NCBI RefSeq assembly: GCF_050947875.1
Contig: NC_134570.1
Coordinates: 244,520,584 to 244,584,583, forward strand
DNA length: 64,000 nucleotides
Direction of reading: 5' to 3'
From: Dermacentor variabilis
Lineage: Eukaryota; Arthropoda; Arachnida; Ixodida; Ixodidae
Below, piece after piece: positions 19,801-32,983 of this stretch (positions are counted from its first letter, which is position 1; the number at the start of each line of letters is the position of its first letter). The translations under genes and the position numbers were made by a program. The notes below the pieces were generated by a model. That model was given only the letters and a program-made list of their open reading frames with translations. It was not told where the DNA came from and did no database searches.

Positions 19801-22238
19801 GCAGCACGTGCGTGCATAACTTGTGGTTTTGCAGAAAACAACGTCCGCGTCTACCAAAAGATGCATCTGCATGCTTAACAAGTGGTTTGGCACAAATCCA
19901 TGCGCGGGTGGGAAGAACAGCAGCATAGGCGTACATAGCACGTCGTTTGGCAGAAATCCACGTGCGCGCTCTGCCAAAGGCAGTATGTGCATGCATAACT
20001 TGTGGTTTCGCAGAAAACAACGTCCGCGTCTGCCAAAACATGCATATGCATGTTTAAGAAGTGGTTTGGCGCAAATCCATGTGCGGGTGCTAAAGAGAGC
20101 AGCATGGGCGTGCTTAGAACGTTGTTTGAAAGACATCCACGTGCGCGCTCTGCCAAAAGCAGAATGTGCATGCATAACTTGTGGTTTTGCATAAAACAAC
20201 ATCCGCGTCTACCAAAAGATGCATGTGCATGCTCAACAAGTGGTTTGGCACAAATCCATGCGCGGGTGCTAAAAAGAGCAGTATGGGCGTGCTTAGCACG
20301 TCGTTTGGCAGAAATCCACGTGCGCGCTCTGCCAAAAGCAGCATGTGCATGCATAACTTGTGGTTTTGCAGAAAACAACGTCCGCGTCTACCAAAAGATG
20401 CCTGTGCATGCTCAACAAGTGGTTTGACACAAATCCATGCGCGGGTGCTAAAAAGAGCAGCATTGGCGTGCTTAGCACGTCGTTTGGCAGAAATCCACGT
20501 GCGCGCTCTGCCAAAAGCAGCATGTGCATGCATAACTAGTGGTTTTGCAGAAAACAACGTCCGCGTCTACCAAAATATGATATGCATGCTTTACAAGTGG
20601 TGTGGCAAAAATCCGTGTGCGGGTGCTAAAAAGAACAGCAGGGCCGTGCTTAGCTCGCCGTTTGGCGGAAATACATGTGCGCGCTCTCCCTAAAGCAGCA
20701 CGCGCGTGCATAACTTGTGGTTTTGCAGAAAACAACGACCGCGTCTACCAAAAGATGCATCTGCATGCTTAACAAGTGGTTTGGCACAAATCCATGCGCG
20801 GGTGGGAAGAACAGCAGCATAGGCGTACATAGCACGTCGTTTGGCAGAAATCCACGTGCGCGCTCTGCCAAAAGCAGCATGTGCATGCATAACTTGTGGT
20901 TTCGCAGAAAACAACGTCCGCGTCTGCCAAAAGATGCATGTGCATGATCAACAAGTGGTTTGGCACAAATCCATGCGCGGGTGCTAAAAAGAGCAGCATG
21001 GGCGTGTTTAGGACGTCATTTGGCAGAAATCCACGTGCGCGCTGTGCCAAAAGCAGCATGTGCATGCACAACTTGTGGTTTGGCACAAAACAACGTCCGC
21101 GTCTGCCAAAACATGCATATGCATGCTTAACAAGTGGTTTGGCACAAATCCATGCGCGGGTGCTAAAAAGTGCAGCATGGGCGTGCTTAGCACGTCGTTT
21201 GGCAGAAATCCACGTGCGCGCTCTGCGAAAAGCACCATGTGCATGCATAACTTGTGGTTTTTCAGAAAACAACGTCCGCGTCTACCAAAAGATGCATGTG
21301 CATGCTTAACAAGTGGTTTGGCACAAATCCATGCGCGGGTGGTAAAAACAGCAGCAGAGGCGTGCTTATGACGTCGTTTGGCAGAAATCCAAGTGCGCGC
21401 TCTGCCAAAAGTAGGATGTGCATGCATAACTTGTGGTTTCGCAGAACACAACGTCCGCGTCTGCCAAAACATGCATATGCATGATTAAGAAGTGGTTTGG
21501 CACAAATCCATGCGCGGGTGCTAAATAGAGCAGCATTGGCGTACTTAGCACGTCGTTTGGCTGAAATCCGCGTGCGCGCTCTGCCAGAAAGCTGCATGGG
21601 CATACATAACTTGTGGTTTTGCAGAAAACAACATCCGCGTCTACCAAAATATGCATGTGCATGCTCAACAAGTGGTTTGGCACAAATCCATGCGCGGGTG
21701 CTAAAAAGAGCAGTATGGGCGTGCTTAGCACGTCGTTTGGCAGAAATCCACGTGCGCGCTCTGCCAAAAGCAGCATGCGCATGCATAACTTGTGGTTTGG
21801 CAGAAAACAACGTCCGCGTCTGCGAAAACATGCATATGCATACTTAACAAGTGGTTTGGCACAAATCGATGTGCGTGTGCTAAAGAGAGCAGCATGGGCG
21901 TGCTTAGCACGTCGTGTGGCAGAAATCCATGTGCGCGCTCTGCCAAAAGCAGCATGTACATGCATAACATGTGGTTTTGCAGAAAACAACGTCCGCGTCT
22001 ACCAAAATATGAATGTGCATGCTTAACAAGTGGTTTAGCACAAATCCATGCGCGGGTGCTAAAAAGAGCAGCATGGGCATGCTTAGCATGTCGTTTGGCA
22101 GAAATCCACGTGCGCGCTCTGCCAAAAGCAGCATGTGCATGCATAACTTTTGGTTTTGCAGAAAACAACGTCCGCGTCTACCAAAAGATGCATGTGCATG
22201 CTTAACAAGTGGTTTTGCACAAATCAGTGCGCAGGTGC

Positions 22239-22476
22239 TAAAAAGAGCAGCATGGGCGTGCTTACCATGTCGTTTGGCAGAAATCCACGTGCGCGCTCTG
22301 CCAAAAGCAGCATGTGCTTGCATAACTTGCGGGTATGCAGAAAACAACGTCCCCGTCTACCAAAAGATGCATGTGCATGCTTAACAATTGGTTTTGCAGA
22401 AAACAACGTCCGCGTCTACCAAAAGATGAATGTGCCTGCTTAAGAAGTGGTTTGGCACAAATCCATGCGCGGGTGC
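22239..22476 (+). repeat. Four-subunit satellite monomer (238 bp)
   Basis: Subunits are 22239-22298, 22299-22357, a hybrid at 22358-22416 and 22417-22476. The hybrid begins like subunit 2 (CCAAAAGATGCATGTGCATGC) and ends like subunit 1 (TTTTGCAGAAAACAACG). Comparable units occur at 24802-25039, 25757-25992 (236 bp), 27601-27838, 28914-29151, 29869-30104, 31713-31950 and 34524-34761. A longer version is at 33559-33811 (253 bp). Confidence 0.85.
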
Positions 22477-24759
22477 TAAAAAGAGCAGCATGGGCGTGCT
22501 TAGCACGTCGTTTGGCAGAAATCCACGTGCGCGCTCTGCGAAAAGCACCATGTGCATGCATAACTTGTGGTTTTGCAGAAAACAACGTCCGCGTCTACCA
22601 AAATATGCATATGCATGCTTTACAAGTGGTGTGGCAAAAATCCGTGTGCGGGTGCTAAAAAGAACAGCATGGCCGTGCTTAGCTCGTCGTTTGGCGGAAA
22701 TACATGTGCGCGCTCTCCCTAAAGCAGCACGTGCGTGCATAACTTGTGGTTTTGCAGAAAACAACGTCCGCGTCTACCAAAAGATGCATCTGCATGCTTA
22801 ACAAGTGGTTTGGCACAAATCCATGCGCGGGTGGGAAGAACAGCAGCATAGGCGTACATAGCACGTCGTTTGGCAGAAATCCACGTGCGCGCTCTGCCAA
22901 AAGCAGCATGTGCATGCATAACTTGTGGTTTCGCAGAAAACAACGTCCGCGTCTGCCAAAAGATGCATGTGCATGATCAACAAGTGGTTTGGCACAAATC
23001 CATGCGCGGGTGCTAAAAAGAGCAGCATGGGCGTGTTTAGGACGTCATTTGGCAGAAATCCACGTGCGCGCTGTGCCAAAAGCAGCATGTGCATGCACAA
23101 CTTGTGGTTTGGCACAAAACAACGTCCGCGTCTGCCAAAACATGCATATGGATGCTTAACAAGTGGTTTGGCACAAATCCATGTGCGGGTGCTAAAAAGA
23201 ACAGCATGGGCATGCTTAGCACGTCGTTTGGCTGAAATCCACGTGCGAGCTCTGCCAAAAGCAGCATGTGCATGCATAACTTGTGGTTTTGCAGAAAACA
23301 ACGTCCACGTCTACCAAAAGATGCATGTGCATGCTCAACAAGTGGTTTGGCACAAATCCATGCGCGGGTGCTAAAAAGTGCAGCATGGGCGTGCTTAGCA
23401 CGTCGTTTGTCAGAAATCCACGTGCGCGCTCTGCGAAAAGCACCATGTGCATGCATAACTTGTGGTTTTTGAGAAAACAACGTCCGCGTCTACCAAAAGA
23501 TGCATGTGCATGCTTAACAAGTGGTTTGGCACAAATCCATGCGCGGGTGGTAAAAACAGCAGCAGAGGCGTGCTTAGGACGTCGTTTGGCAGAAATCCAC
23601 GTGCGCGCTCTGCCAAAAGTAGGATGTGCATGCATAACTTGTGGTTTCGCAGAACACAACGTCCGCGTCTGCCAAAACATGCATATGCATGATTAAGAAG
23701 TGGTTTGGCACAAATCCATGCGCGGGTGCTAAATAGAGCAGCATTGGCGTGCTTAGCACGTCGTTTGGCTGAAATCCGCGTGCGCGCTCTGCCAGAAAGC
23801 TGCATGTGCATACATAACTTGTGGTTTTGCAGAAAACAACATCCGCGTCTACCAAAATATGCATGTGCATGCTTAACAAGTGGTTTGGCACAAATCCATG
23901 CGCGGGTGCTAAAAAGAGCAGTATGGGCGTGCTTAGCACGTCGTTTGGCAGAAATCCACGTGCGTGCTCTGCCAAAAGCAGCATGTGCATGCGTAACTTG
24001 TGGTTTTGCAGAAAAAAACGTCCGCTTCCACCCAAAGATGCATGTGCATGCTTAAGAAATGGTTTGACACAAATCCATGCTGGGGTGTAAAAGCAGCGTG
24101 GGCGTGCTTAGCACGTCATTTGGGCAAAAATCCAAGTGCGCTATCTGCCAAAAGCCGCATGTGCATGCATAACTTGTGGTTTGGAAGAAAACAACGTCCG
24201 CGTCTGCCAAAAGATGCATATGCATGTTCAACAAGTGGTTTGGCACAAATCCATGCGCTGGTGCTAAAAAGAGCAGCATAGGCGTGCTTAGCACGTCGTT
24301 TGGCAGAAATCCACGTGCGCGCTCAGCCAAAAGCAGCATGCGCATGCATAACTTGTGGTTTGGCAGAAATCAACGTCCGCGTCTGCGAAAACATGCATAT
24401 GCATGCTTAACAAGTGGTTTGGCACAAATCGATGTGCGGGTGCTAAAGAGAGCAGCATGGGCGTGCTTAGCACGTCGTGTGGCAGAAATCCACGTGTGCG
24501 CTGTACCAAAAGCAGCATGTGCATGCATAACTTGTGGTTTTGCAGAAAACAACGTCCGCGTCTACCAAAATATGAATGTGCATGCTTAACAAGTGGTTTG
24601 GCACAAATCCATGCGCGTCTGCTAAAAAGAGCAGCATGGGCATGCTTTGCATGTCGTTTGGCAGAAATCCACGTGCGCGCTCTGCCAAAAGCAGCATGTG
24701 CATGCATAACTTTTGGTTTTGCAGAAAACAACGTCCGCGTCTACCAAAAGATGCATGTG

Positions 24760-27700
24760 CATGCTTAACAAGTGGTTTTGCACAAATCAGTGCGCAGGTG
24801 CTAAAAAGAGCAGCATGGGCGTGCTTACCACGTCGTTTGGCAGAAATCCACGTGCGCGCTCTGCCAAAAGCAGCATGTGCTTGCATAACTTGCGGTTTTG
24901 CAGAAAACAACGTCCCCGTCTACCAAAAGATGCATGTGCATGCTTAAGAAGTGGTTTTGCAGAAAACAACGTCCGCGTCTACCAAAAGATGAATGTGCCT
25001 GCTTAAGAAGTGGTTTGGCACAAATCCATGCGCGGGTGCTAAAAAGAGCAGCATGGGCGTGCTTAGCACGTCGTTTGGCAGAAATCCACGTGCGCGCTCT
25101 GCCAAAAGCAGCATGTGCATGCATAACTTGTGGTTTGGCAGAAAACAACGTCCGCGTCTGCCAAAACATGCATATGCATGCTTAACAAGTGGCTTGGCAC
25201 AAATCTATGTGCGGGTGCTAAAAAGAGCAGCATGGGCGTGCTTAGCACGTCGTCTGGCACAAATCCACGTGCGCACTCTGCCAAAAGCAGCATGTGTGTG
25301 CACAACTTGTGGTTTTATAGAAAAGAACGTCCGCGTCTACCAAAAGATGCATGCAATGCTCAACAAGTGGTTTGGCACAAATCCATGCGCGGGTGCTCAA
25401 AAAAGACCAGCATGGGCGTGCTTAGCACATCGTTTGGAAGAAATCCACGTGCGCGCACTGCCAAAAGCAGCATGTGCATGCACAACTTGTGGATTTGCAG
25501 AAAACAACGTCCGCGTCCACCAAAAGATGCATGTGCATGCTTAACAAGTGGTTTGGCACAAATCTATGCGCGGGTGCTAAAAAGATCAGCATGGGCGTGG
25601 TTAGCACGTCGTCTGGCAGAAATCCACGTGCGCGCTCTGCCAAAAGCAGCATGTGCATGCATAACTTGCGGTTTTGTAGAAAACAACGTCCCCGTCTACC
25701 AAAAGATGCATGTGTATGCTTAACAAGTGGTTTGGCACAAATCCATGCGCGGGTGCTAAAAAGACCAGCATGGGCGTACTTAGCACGTCGTTTGGCAGAA
25801 ATCCAGGTGCGCTCTGCCAAAAGCAGCCTGTGCATGCATAACTTGTGGTTTTGCAGAAAACAACGTCCGCGTCTACCAAAAGAAGCATGTGCATGCTTAA
25901 CAAGTGGTTTTGCAGAAAACAAAGTCCGCGTCTACCAAAAGATGCATGTGCATGCTTAACAAGTGGCTTGGCGCAAATCCATGCGCGGGTGCTAAAAAGA
26001 GTAGCATGGGCATGCTTAGCATGTCGTGTGGCAGAAATCCACGTGCGCGCTCTGCCAAAAGCAGCATGTGCATGCATAACTTGTGGTTTTGCAGAAAACA
26101 ACGTCCGCGTCTACCAAACGATTCATGTGCATGCTTAACAAGTGGTTTGGCACAAATCCATGCGCGGGTGCTAAAAAGAGCAGTATGGGCGTGCTTAGCA
26201 GGTCGTTTGGCAGAAATCCACGTGCGCGCTCTGCCAAAAGCAGCATGTGCATGCGTAACTTGTGGTTTGGCAGAAAAAAACGTCCGCGTTTGCCAAAACA
26301 TGGATATGCATCCTTAACAAGTGGTTTGGCACAAATCCATGTGCGGGCGCTAAAAAGAGCAGCGTGGGAGTGCTTAGCACGTCGTTTGGAAGAAATGCAC
26401 GTGCGCGCTCTGCCAAAAGCAGGACGTACATGCATAACTTGTGGTTTGGCAGAAAACGTCCGCGTCTGCCAAAAGATGCATATGCATGCTCAACAAGTGG
26501 TTTGGTACAAATCCATGCCCGGGTGCTAAAAAGAGCAGCATGGGCGTACTTAGCACGTCGTTTGGCAGAAATCCACGTGCGCGCTCTGCGAAAAGCACCA
26601 TGTGCATGCATAACTTATGGTTTTGCAGAAAACAACGTCCGCGTCTACCAAAATATGCATATGCATGCTTAACAAGTGGTGTGGCAAAAATCCGTGTGCG
26701 GGTGCTAAAAAGAACAGCATGGGCGTGCTTAGCTCGTCCTTTGGCAGAAATACATGTGCGCGCTCTCCCAAAAGCAGCACATGCGTGCATAACTTGTGGT
26801 TTTGCAGAAAACAACGTCCGCGTCTACCAAAAGATGCATCTGCATGCTTAACAAGTGGTTTGGCACAAATCCATGCGCGGGTGGGAAGAACAGCAGCATA
26901 GGCGTACATAGCACGTCGTTTGGCAGAAATCCACGTGCGCGCTCTGCTAAAAGCAGCATGTGCATGCTTAACTTGTGGTTTCGCAGAAAACAACGTCCGC
27001 GTCTGCCAAAACATGCATATGCATGTTTAAGAACTGGTTTGGCACAAATCCATGTGCGGGTGCTAAAAAGAGCAGCATGGGCGTGCTTAGAATGTTGTTT
27101 GAAAGAAATCCACGTGCGCGCTCTGCCAAAAGCAGAATGTGCATGCATAACTTGTGGTTTTGCATAAAACAACATCCGCGTCTACCAAAAGATGCATGTG
27201 CATGATCAACAAGTGGTTTGGCACAAATCCATGTGCGGGTGCTAAAAAGAGCAGCATGGGCGTACTTAGCACGTCGTTTGGCAGAAATCCACGTGCGCGC
27301 TCTGCGAAAAGCACCATGTGCATGCATAACTTATGGTTTTGCAGAAAACAACGTCCGCGTCTACCAAAATATGAATGTGCATGCTTAACAAGTGGTTTAG
27401 CACAAATCCATGCGCGGGTGCTAAAAATAGCAGCACGGGCATGCTTAGCATGTCGTTTGGCAGAAATCCACGTGCGCGCTCTGCCAAAAGCAGCATGTGC
27501 ATGCATAACTTTTGGTTTTGCAGAAAACAACGTCCGCGTCTACCAAAAGATGCATGTGCATGCTTAACAAGTGGTTTTGCACAAATCAGTGCGCAGGTGC
27601 TAAAAAGAGCAGCATGGGCGTGCTTACCATGTCGTTTGGCAGAAATCCACGTGCGCGCTCTGCCAAAAGCAGCATGTGCTTGCATAACTTGCGGTTTTGC

Positions 27701-30700
27701 AGAAAACAACGTCCCCGTCTACCAAAAGATGCATGTGCATGCTTAACAATTGGTTTTGCAGAAAACAACGTCCGCGTCTACCAAAATATGCCTATGCATG
27801 CTTTACAAGTGGTGTGGCAAAAATCCGTGTGCGGGTGGTAAAAAGAACAGCATGGCCGTGCTTAGCTCGTCGTTTGGCGGAAATACATGTGCGCGCTCTC
27901 CCTAAAGCAGCACGTGCGTGCATAACTTGTGGTTTTGCAGAAAACAACGTCAGCGTCTACCAAAAGATGCATCTGCATGCTTAACAAGTGGTTTGGCACA
28001 AATCCATGCGCGGGTGCTAAAAAGAGCAGCACGGGCATGCTTAGCACGTCATTTGGCAGAAATCCACGTGCGCGCTGTGCCAAAAGCAGCATGTGCATGC
28101 ACAACTTGTGGTTTGGCACAAAACAACGTCCGCGTCTGCCAAAACATGCATATGCATGCTTAACAAGTGGTTTGACACAAATCCATGTGCGGGTGCTAAA
28201 AAGAACAGCATGGGCATGCTTAGCACGTCGTTTGGCTAAAATCCACGTGCGAGCTCTGCCAAAAGCAGCATGTGCATGCATAACTTGTGGTTTTGCAGAA
28301 AACAACGTCCACGTCTACCAAAAGATGCATGTGCATGCTCAACAAGTGGTTTGGCACAAATCCATGCGCGGGTGCTAAAAACTGCAGCATGGGCGTGCTT
28401 AGCACGTCGTTTGGCAGAAATCCACGTGCGCGCTCTGCGAAAAGCACCATGTGCATGCATAACTTGTGGTTTTTCAGAAAACAACGTCCGCGTCTACCAA
28501 AAGATGCATGTGCATGCTTAACAAGTGGTTTGGCACAAATCCATGCGCGGGTGGTAAAAACAGCAGCAGAGGCGTGCTTAGGACGTCGTTTGGCAGAAAT
28601 CCACGTGCGCGCTCTGCCAAAAGTAGGATGTGCATGCATAACTTGTGGTTTCGCAGAACACAACGTCCGCGTCTGCCAAAACATGCATATGCATGATTAA
28701 GAAGTGGTTTGGCACAAATCCATGCGCGGGTGCTAAATAGAGCAGCATTGGCGTGCTTAGCACGTCGTTTGGCTGAAATCCGCGTGCGCGCTCTGCCAGA
28801 AAGCTGCATGTGCATACATAACTTGTGGTTTTGCAGAAAACAACATCCGCGTCTACCAAAATATGCATGTGCATGCTTAACAAGTGGTTTTGCACAAATC
28901 AGTGCGCAGGTGCTAAAAAGAGCAGCATGGGCGTGCTTACCACGTCGTTTGGCAGAAATCCACGTGCGCGCTCTGCCAAAAGCAGCATGTGCTTGCATAA
29001 CTTGCGGTTTTGCAGAAAACAACGTCCCCGTCTACCAAAAGATGCATGTGCATGCTTAACAAGTGGTTTTGCAGAAAACAACGTCCGCGTCTACCAAAAG
29101 ATGAATGTGCCTGCTTAAGAAGTGGTTTGGCACAAATCCATGCGCGGGTGCTAAAAAGAGCAGCATGGGTGTGCTTAGCACGTCGTTTGGCAGAAATCCA
29201 CGTGCGCGCTCTGCCAAAAGCAGCATGTGCATGCATAACTTGTGGTTTGGCAGAAAACAACGTCCGCGTCTGCCAAAACATGCATATGCATGCTTAACAA
29301 GTGGCTTGGCACAAATCTATGTGCGGGTGCTAAAAAGAGCAGCATGGGCGTGCTTAGCACGTCGTCTGGCACAAATCCACGTGCGCACTCTGCCAAAAGC
29401 AGCATGTGTGTGCACAACTTGTGGTTTTATAGAAAAGAACGTCCGCGTCTACCAAAAGATGCATGCAATGCTCAACAAGTGGTTTGGCACAAATCCATGC
29501 GCGGGTGCTCAAAAAAGACCAGCATGGGCGTGCTTAGCACATCGTTTGGAAGAAATCCACGTGCGCGCACTGCCAAAAGCAGCATGTGCATGCACAACTT
29601 GTGGATTTGCAGAAAACAACGTCCGCGTCCACCAAAAGATGCATGTGCATGCTTAACAAGTGGTTTGGCACAAATCTATGCGCGGGTGCTAAAAAGATCA
29701 GCATGGGCGTGGTTAGCACGTCGTCTGGCAGAAATCCACGTGCGCGCTCTGCCAAAAGCAGCATGTGCATGCATAACTTGCGGTTTTGTAGAAAACAACG
29801 TCCCCGTCTACCAAAAGATGCATGTGTATGCTTAACAAGTGGTTTGGCACAAATCCATGCGCGGGTGCTAAAAAGACCAGCATGGGCGTACTTAGCACGT
29901 CGTTTGGCAGAAATCCAGGTGCGCTCTGCCAAAAGCAGCCTGTGCATGCATAACTTGTGGTTTTGCAGAAAACAACGTCCGCGTCTACCAAAAGAAGCAT
30001 GTGCATGCTTAACAAGTGGTTTTGCAGAAAACAAAGTCCGCGTCTACCAAAAGATGCATGTGCATGCTTAACAAGTGGCTTGGCGCAAATCCATGCGCGG
30101 GTGCTAAAAAGAGTAGCATGGGCATGCTTAGCATGTCGTGTGGCAGAAATCCACGTGCGCGCTCTGCCAAAAGCAGCATGTGCATGCATAACTTGTGGTT
30201 TTGCAGAAAACAACGTCCGCGTCTACCAAACGATTCATGTGCATGCTTAAGAAGTGGTTTGGCACAAATCCATGCGCGGGTGCTAAAAAGAGCAGTATGG
30301 GCGTGCTTAGCACGTCGTTTGGCAGAAATCCACGTGCGCGCTCTGCCAAAAGCAGCATGTGCATGCGTAACTTGTGGTTTGGCAGAAAAAAACGTCCGCG
30401 TTTGCCAAAACATGGATATGCATCCTTAACAAGTGGTTTGGCACAAATCCATGTGCGGGCGCTAAAAAGAGCAGCGTGGGAGTGCTTAGCACGTCGTTTG
30501 GAAGAAATGCACGTGCGCGCTCTGCCAAAAGCAGGACGTACATGCATAACTTGTGGTTTGGCAGAAAACGTCCGCGTCTGCCAAAAGATGCATATGCATG
30601 CTCAACAAGTGGTTTGGTACAAATCCATGCCCGTGTGCTAAAAAGAGCAGCATGGGCGTACTTAGCACGTCGTTTGGCAGAAATCCGCGTGCGCGCTCTG

Positions 30701-32983
30701 CGAAAAGCACCATGTGCATGCATAACTTATGGTTTTGCAGAAAACAACGTCCGCGTCTACCAAAATATGCATATGCATGCTTAACAAGTGGTGTGGCAAA
30801 AATCCGTGTGCGGGCGCTAAAAAGAACAGCATGGGCGTGCTTAGCTCGTCCTTTGGCAGAAATACATGTGCGCGCTCTCCCAAAAGCAGCACATGCGTGC
30901 ATAACTTGTGGTTTTGCAGAAAACAACGTCCGCGTCTACCAAAAGATGCATCTGCATGCTTAACAAGTGGTTTGGCACAAATCCATGCGCGGGTGGGAAG
31001 AACAGCAGCATAGGCGTACATAGCACGTCGTTTGGCAGAAATCCACGTGCGCGCTCTGCTAAAAGCAGCATGTGCATGCTTAACTTGTGGTTTCGCAGAA
31101 AACAACGTCCGCGTCTGCCAAAACATGCATATGCATGTTTAAGAAGTGGTTTGGCACAAATCCATGTGCGGGTGCTAAAAAGAGCAGCATGGGCGTGCTT
31201 AGAATGTTGTTTGAAAGAAATCCACGTGCGCGCTCTGCCAAAAGCAGAATGTGCATGCATAACTTGTGGTTTTGCATAAAACAACATCCGCGTCTACCAA
31301 AAGATGCATGTGCATGATCAACAAGTGGTTTGGCACAAATCCATGTGCGGGTGCTAAAAAGAGCAGCATGGGCGTACTTAGCACGTCGTTTGGCAGAAAT
31401 CCACGTGCGCGCTCTGCGAAAAGCACCATGTGCATGCATAACTTATGGTTTTGCAGAAAACAACGTCCGCGTCTACCAAAATATGAATGTGCATGCTTAA
31501 CAAGTGGTTTAGCACAAATCCATGCGCGGGTGCTAAAAATAGCAGCACGGGCATGCTTAGCATGTCGTTTGGCAGAAATCCACGTGCGCGCTCTGCCAAA
31601 AGCAGCATGTGCATGCATAACTTTTGGTTTTGCAGAAAACAACGTCCGCGTCTACCAAAAGATGCATGTGCATGCTTAACAAGTGGTTTTGCACAAATCA
31701 GTGCGCAGGTGCTAAAAAGAGCAGCATGGGCGTGCTTACCATGTCGTTTGGCAGAAATCCACGTGCGCGCTCTGCCAAAAGCAGCATGTGCTTGCATAAC
31801 TTGCGGTTTTGCAGAAAACAACGTCCCCGTCTACCAAAAGATGCATGTGCATGCTTAACAATTGGTTTTGCAGAAAACAACGTCCGCGTCTACCAAAATA
31901 TGCCTATGCATGCTTTACAAGTGGTGTGGCAAAAATCCGTGTGCGGGTGGTAAAAAGAACAGCATGGCCGTGCTTAGCTCGTCGTTTGGCGGAAATACAT
32001 GTGCGCGCTCTCCCTAAAGCAGCACGTGCGTGCATAACTTGTGGTTTTGCAGAAAACAACGTCAGCGTCTACCAAAAGATGCATCTGCATGCTTAGCAAG
32101 TGGTTTGGCACAAATCCATGCGCGGGTGCTAAAAAGAGCAGCACGGGCATGCTTAGCACGTCATTTGGCAGAAATCCACGTGCGCGCTGTGCCAAAAGCA
32201 GCATGTGCATGCACAACTTGTGGTTTGGCACAAAACAACGTCCGCGTCTGCCAAAACATGCATATGCATGCTTAACAAGTGGTTTGACACAAATCCATGT
32301 GCGGGTGCTAAAAAGAACAGCATGGGCATGCTTAGCACGTCGTTTGGCAGAAATCCACGTGCGAGCTCTGCCAAAAGCAGCATGTGCATGCATAACTTGT
32401 GGTTTTGCAGAAAACAACGTCCACGTCTACCAAAAGATGCATGTGCATGCTCAACAAGTGGTTTGGCACAAATCCATGCGCGGGTGCTAAAAACTGCAGC
32501 ATGGGCGTGCTTAGCACGTCGTTTGGCAGAAATCCACGTGCGCGCTCTGCGAAAAGCACCATGTGCATGCATAACTTGTGGTTTTTCAGAAAACAACGTC
32601 CGCGTCTACCAAAAGATGCATGTGCATGCTTAACAAGTGGTTTGACACAAATCCATGCGCGGGTGGTAAAAACAGCAGCAGAGGCGTGCTTAGGACGTCG
32701 TTTGGCAGAAATCCACGTGCGCGCTCTGCCAAAAGTAGGATGTGCATGCATAACTTGTGGTTTCGCAGAACACAACGTCCGCGTCTGCCAAAACATGCAT
32801 ATGCATGATTAAGAAGTGGTTTGGCACAAATCCATGCGCGGGTGCTAAATAGAGCAGCATTGGCGTGCTTAGCACGTCGTTTGGCTGAAATCCGCGTGCG
32901 CGCTCTGCCAGAAAGCTGCATGTGCATACATAACTTGTGGTTTTGCAGAAAACAACATCCGCGTCTACCAAAATATGCATGTG
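24760..32983 (+). repeat. Higher-order repeat: two tandem copies of 4112 bp
   Basis: Copy 1 (about 24760-28871) and copy 2 (about 28872-32983) match throughout, base order and variant order included, at a constant offset of 4112. That is 22 monomer intervals, three of them four-subunit ones. Only scattered single-base differences separate the copies. Outside these limits the two diverge abruptly. Confidence 0.85.
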
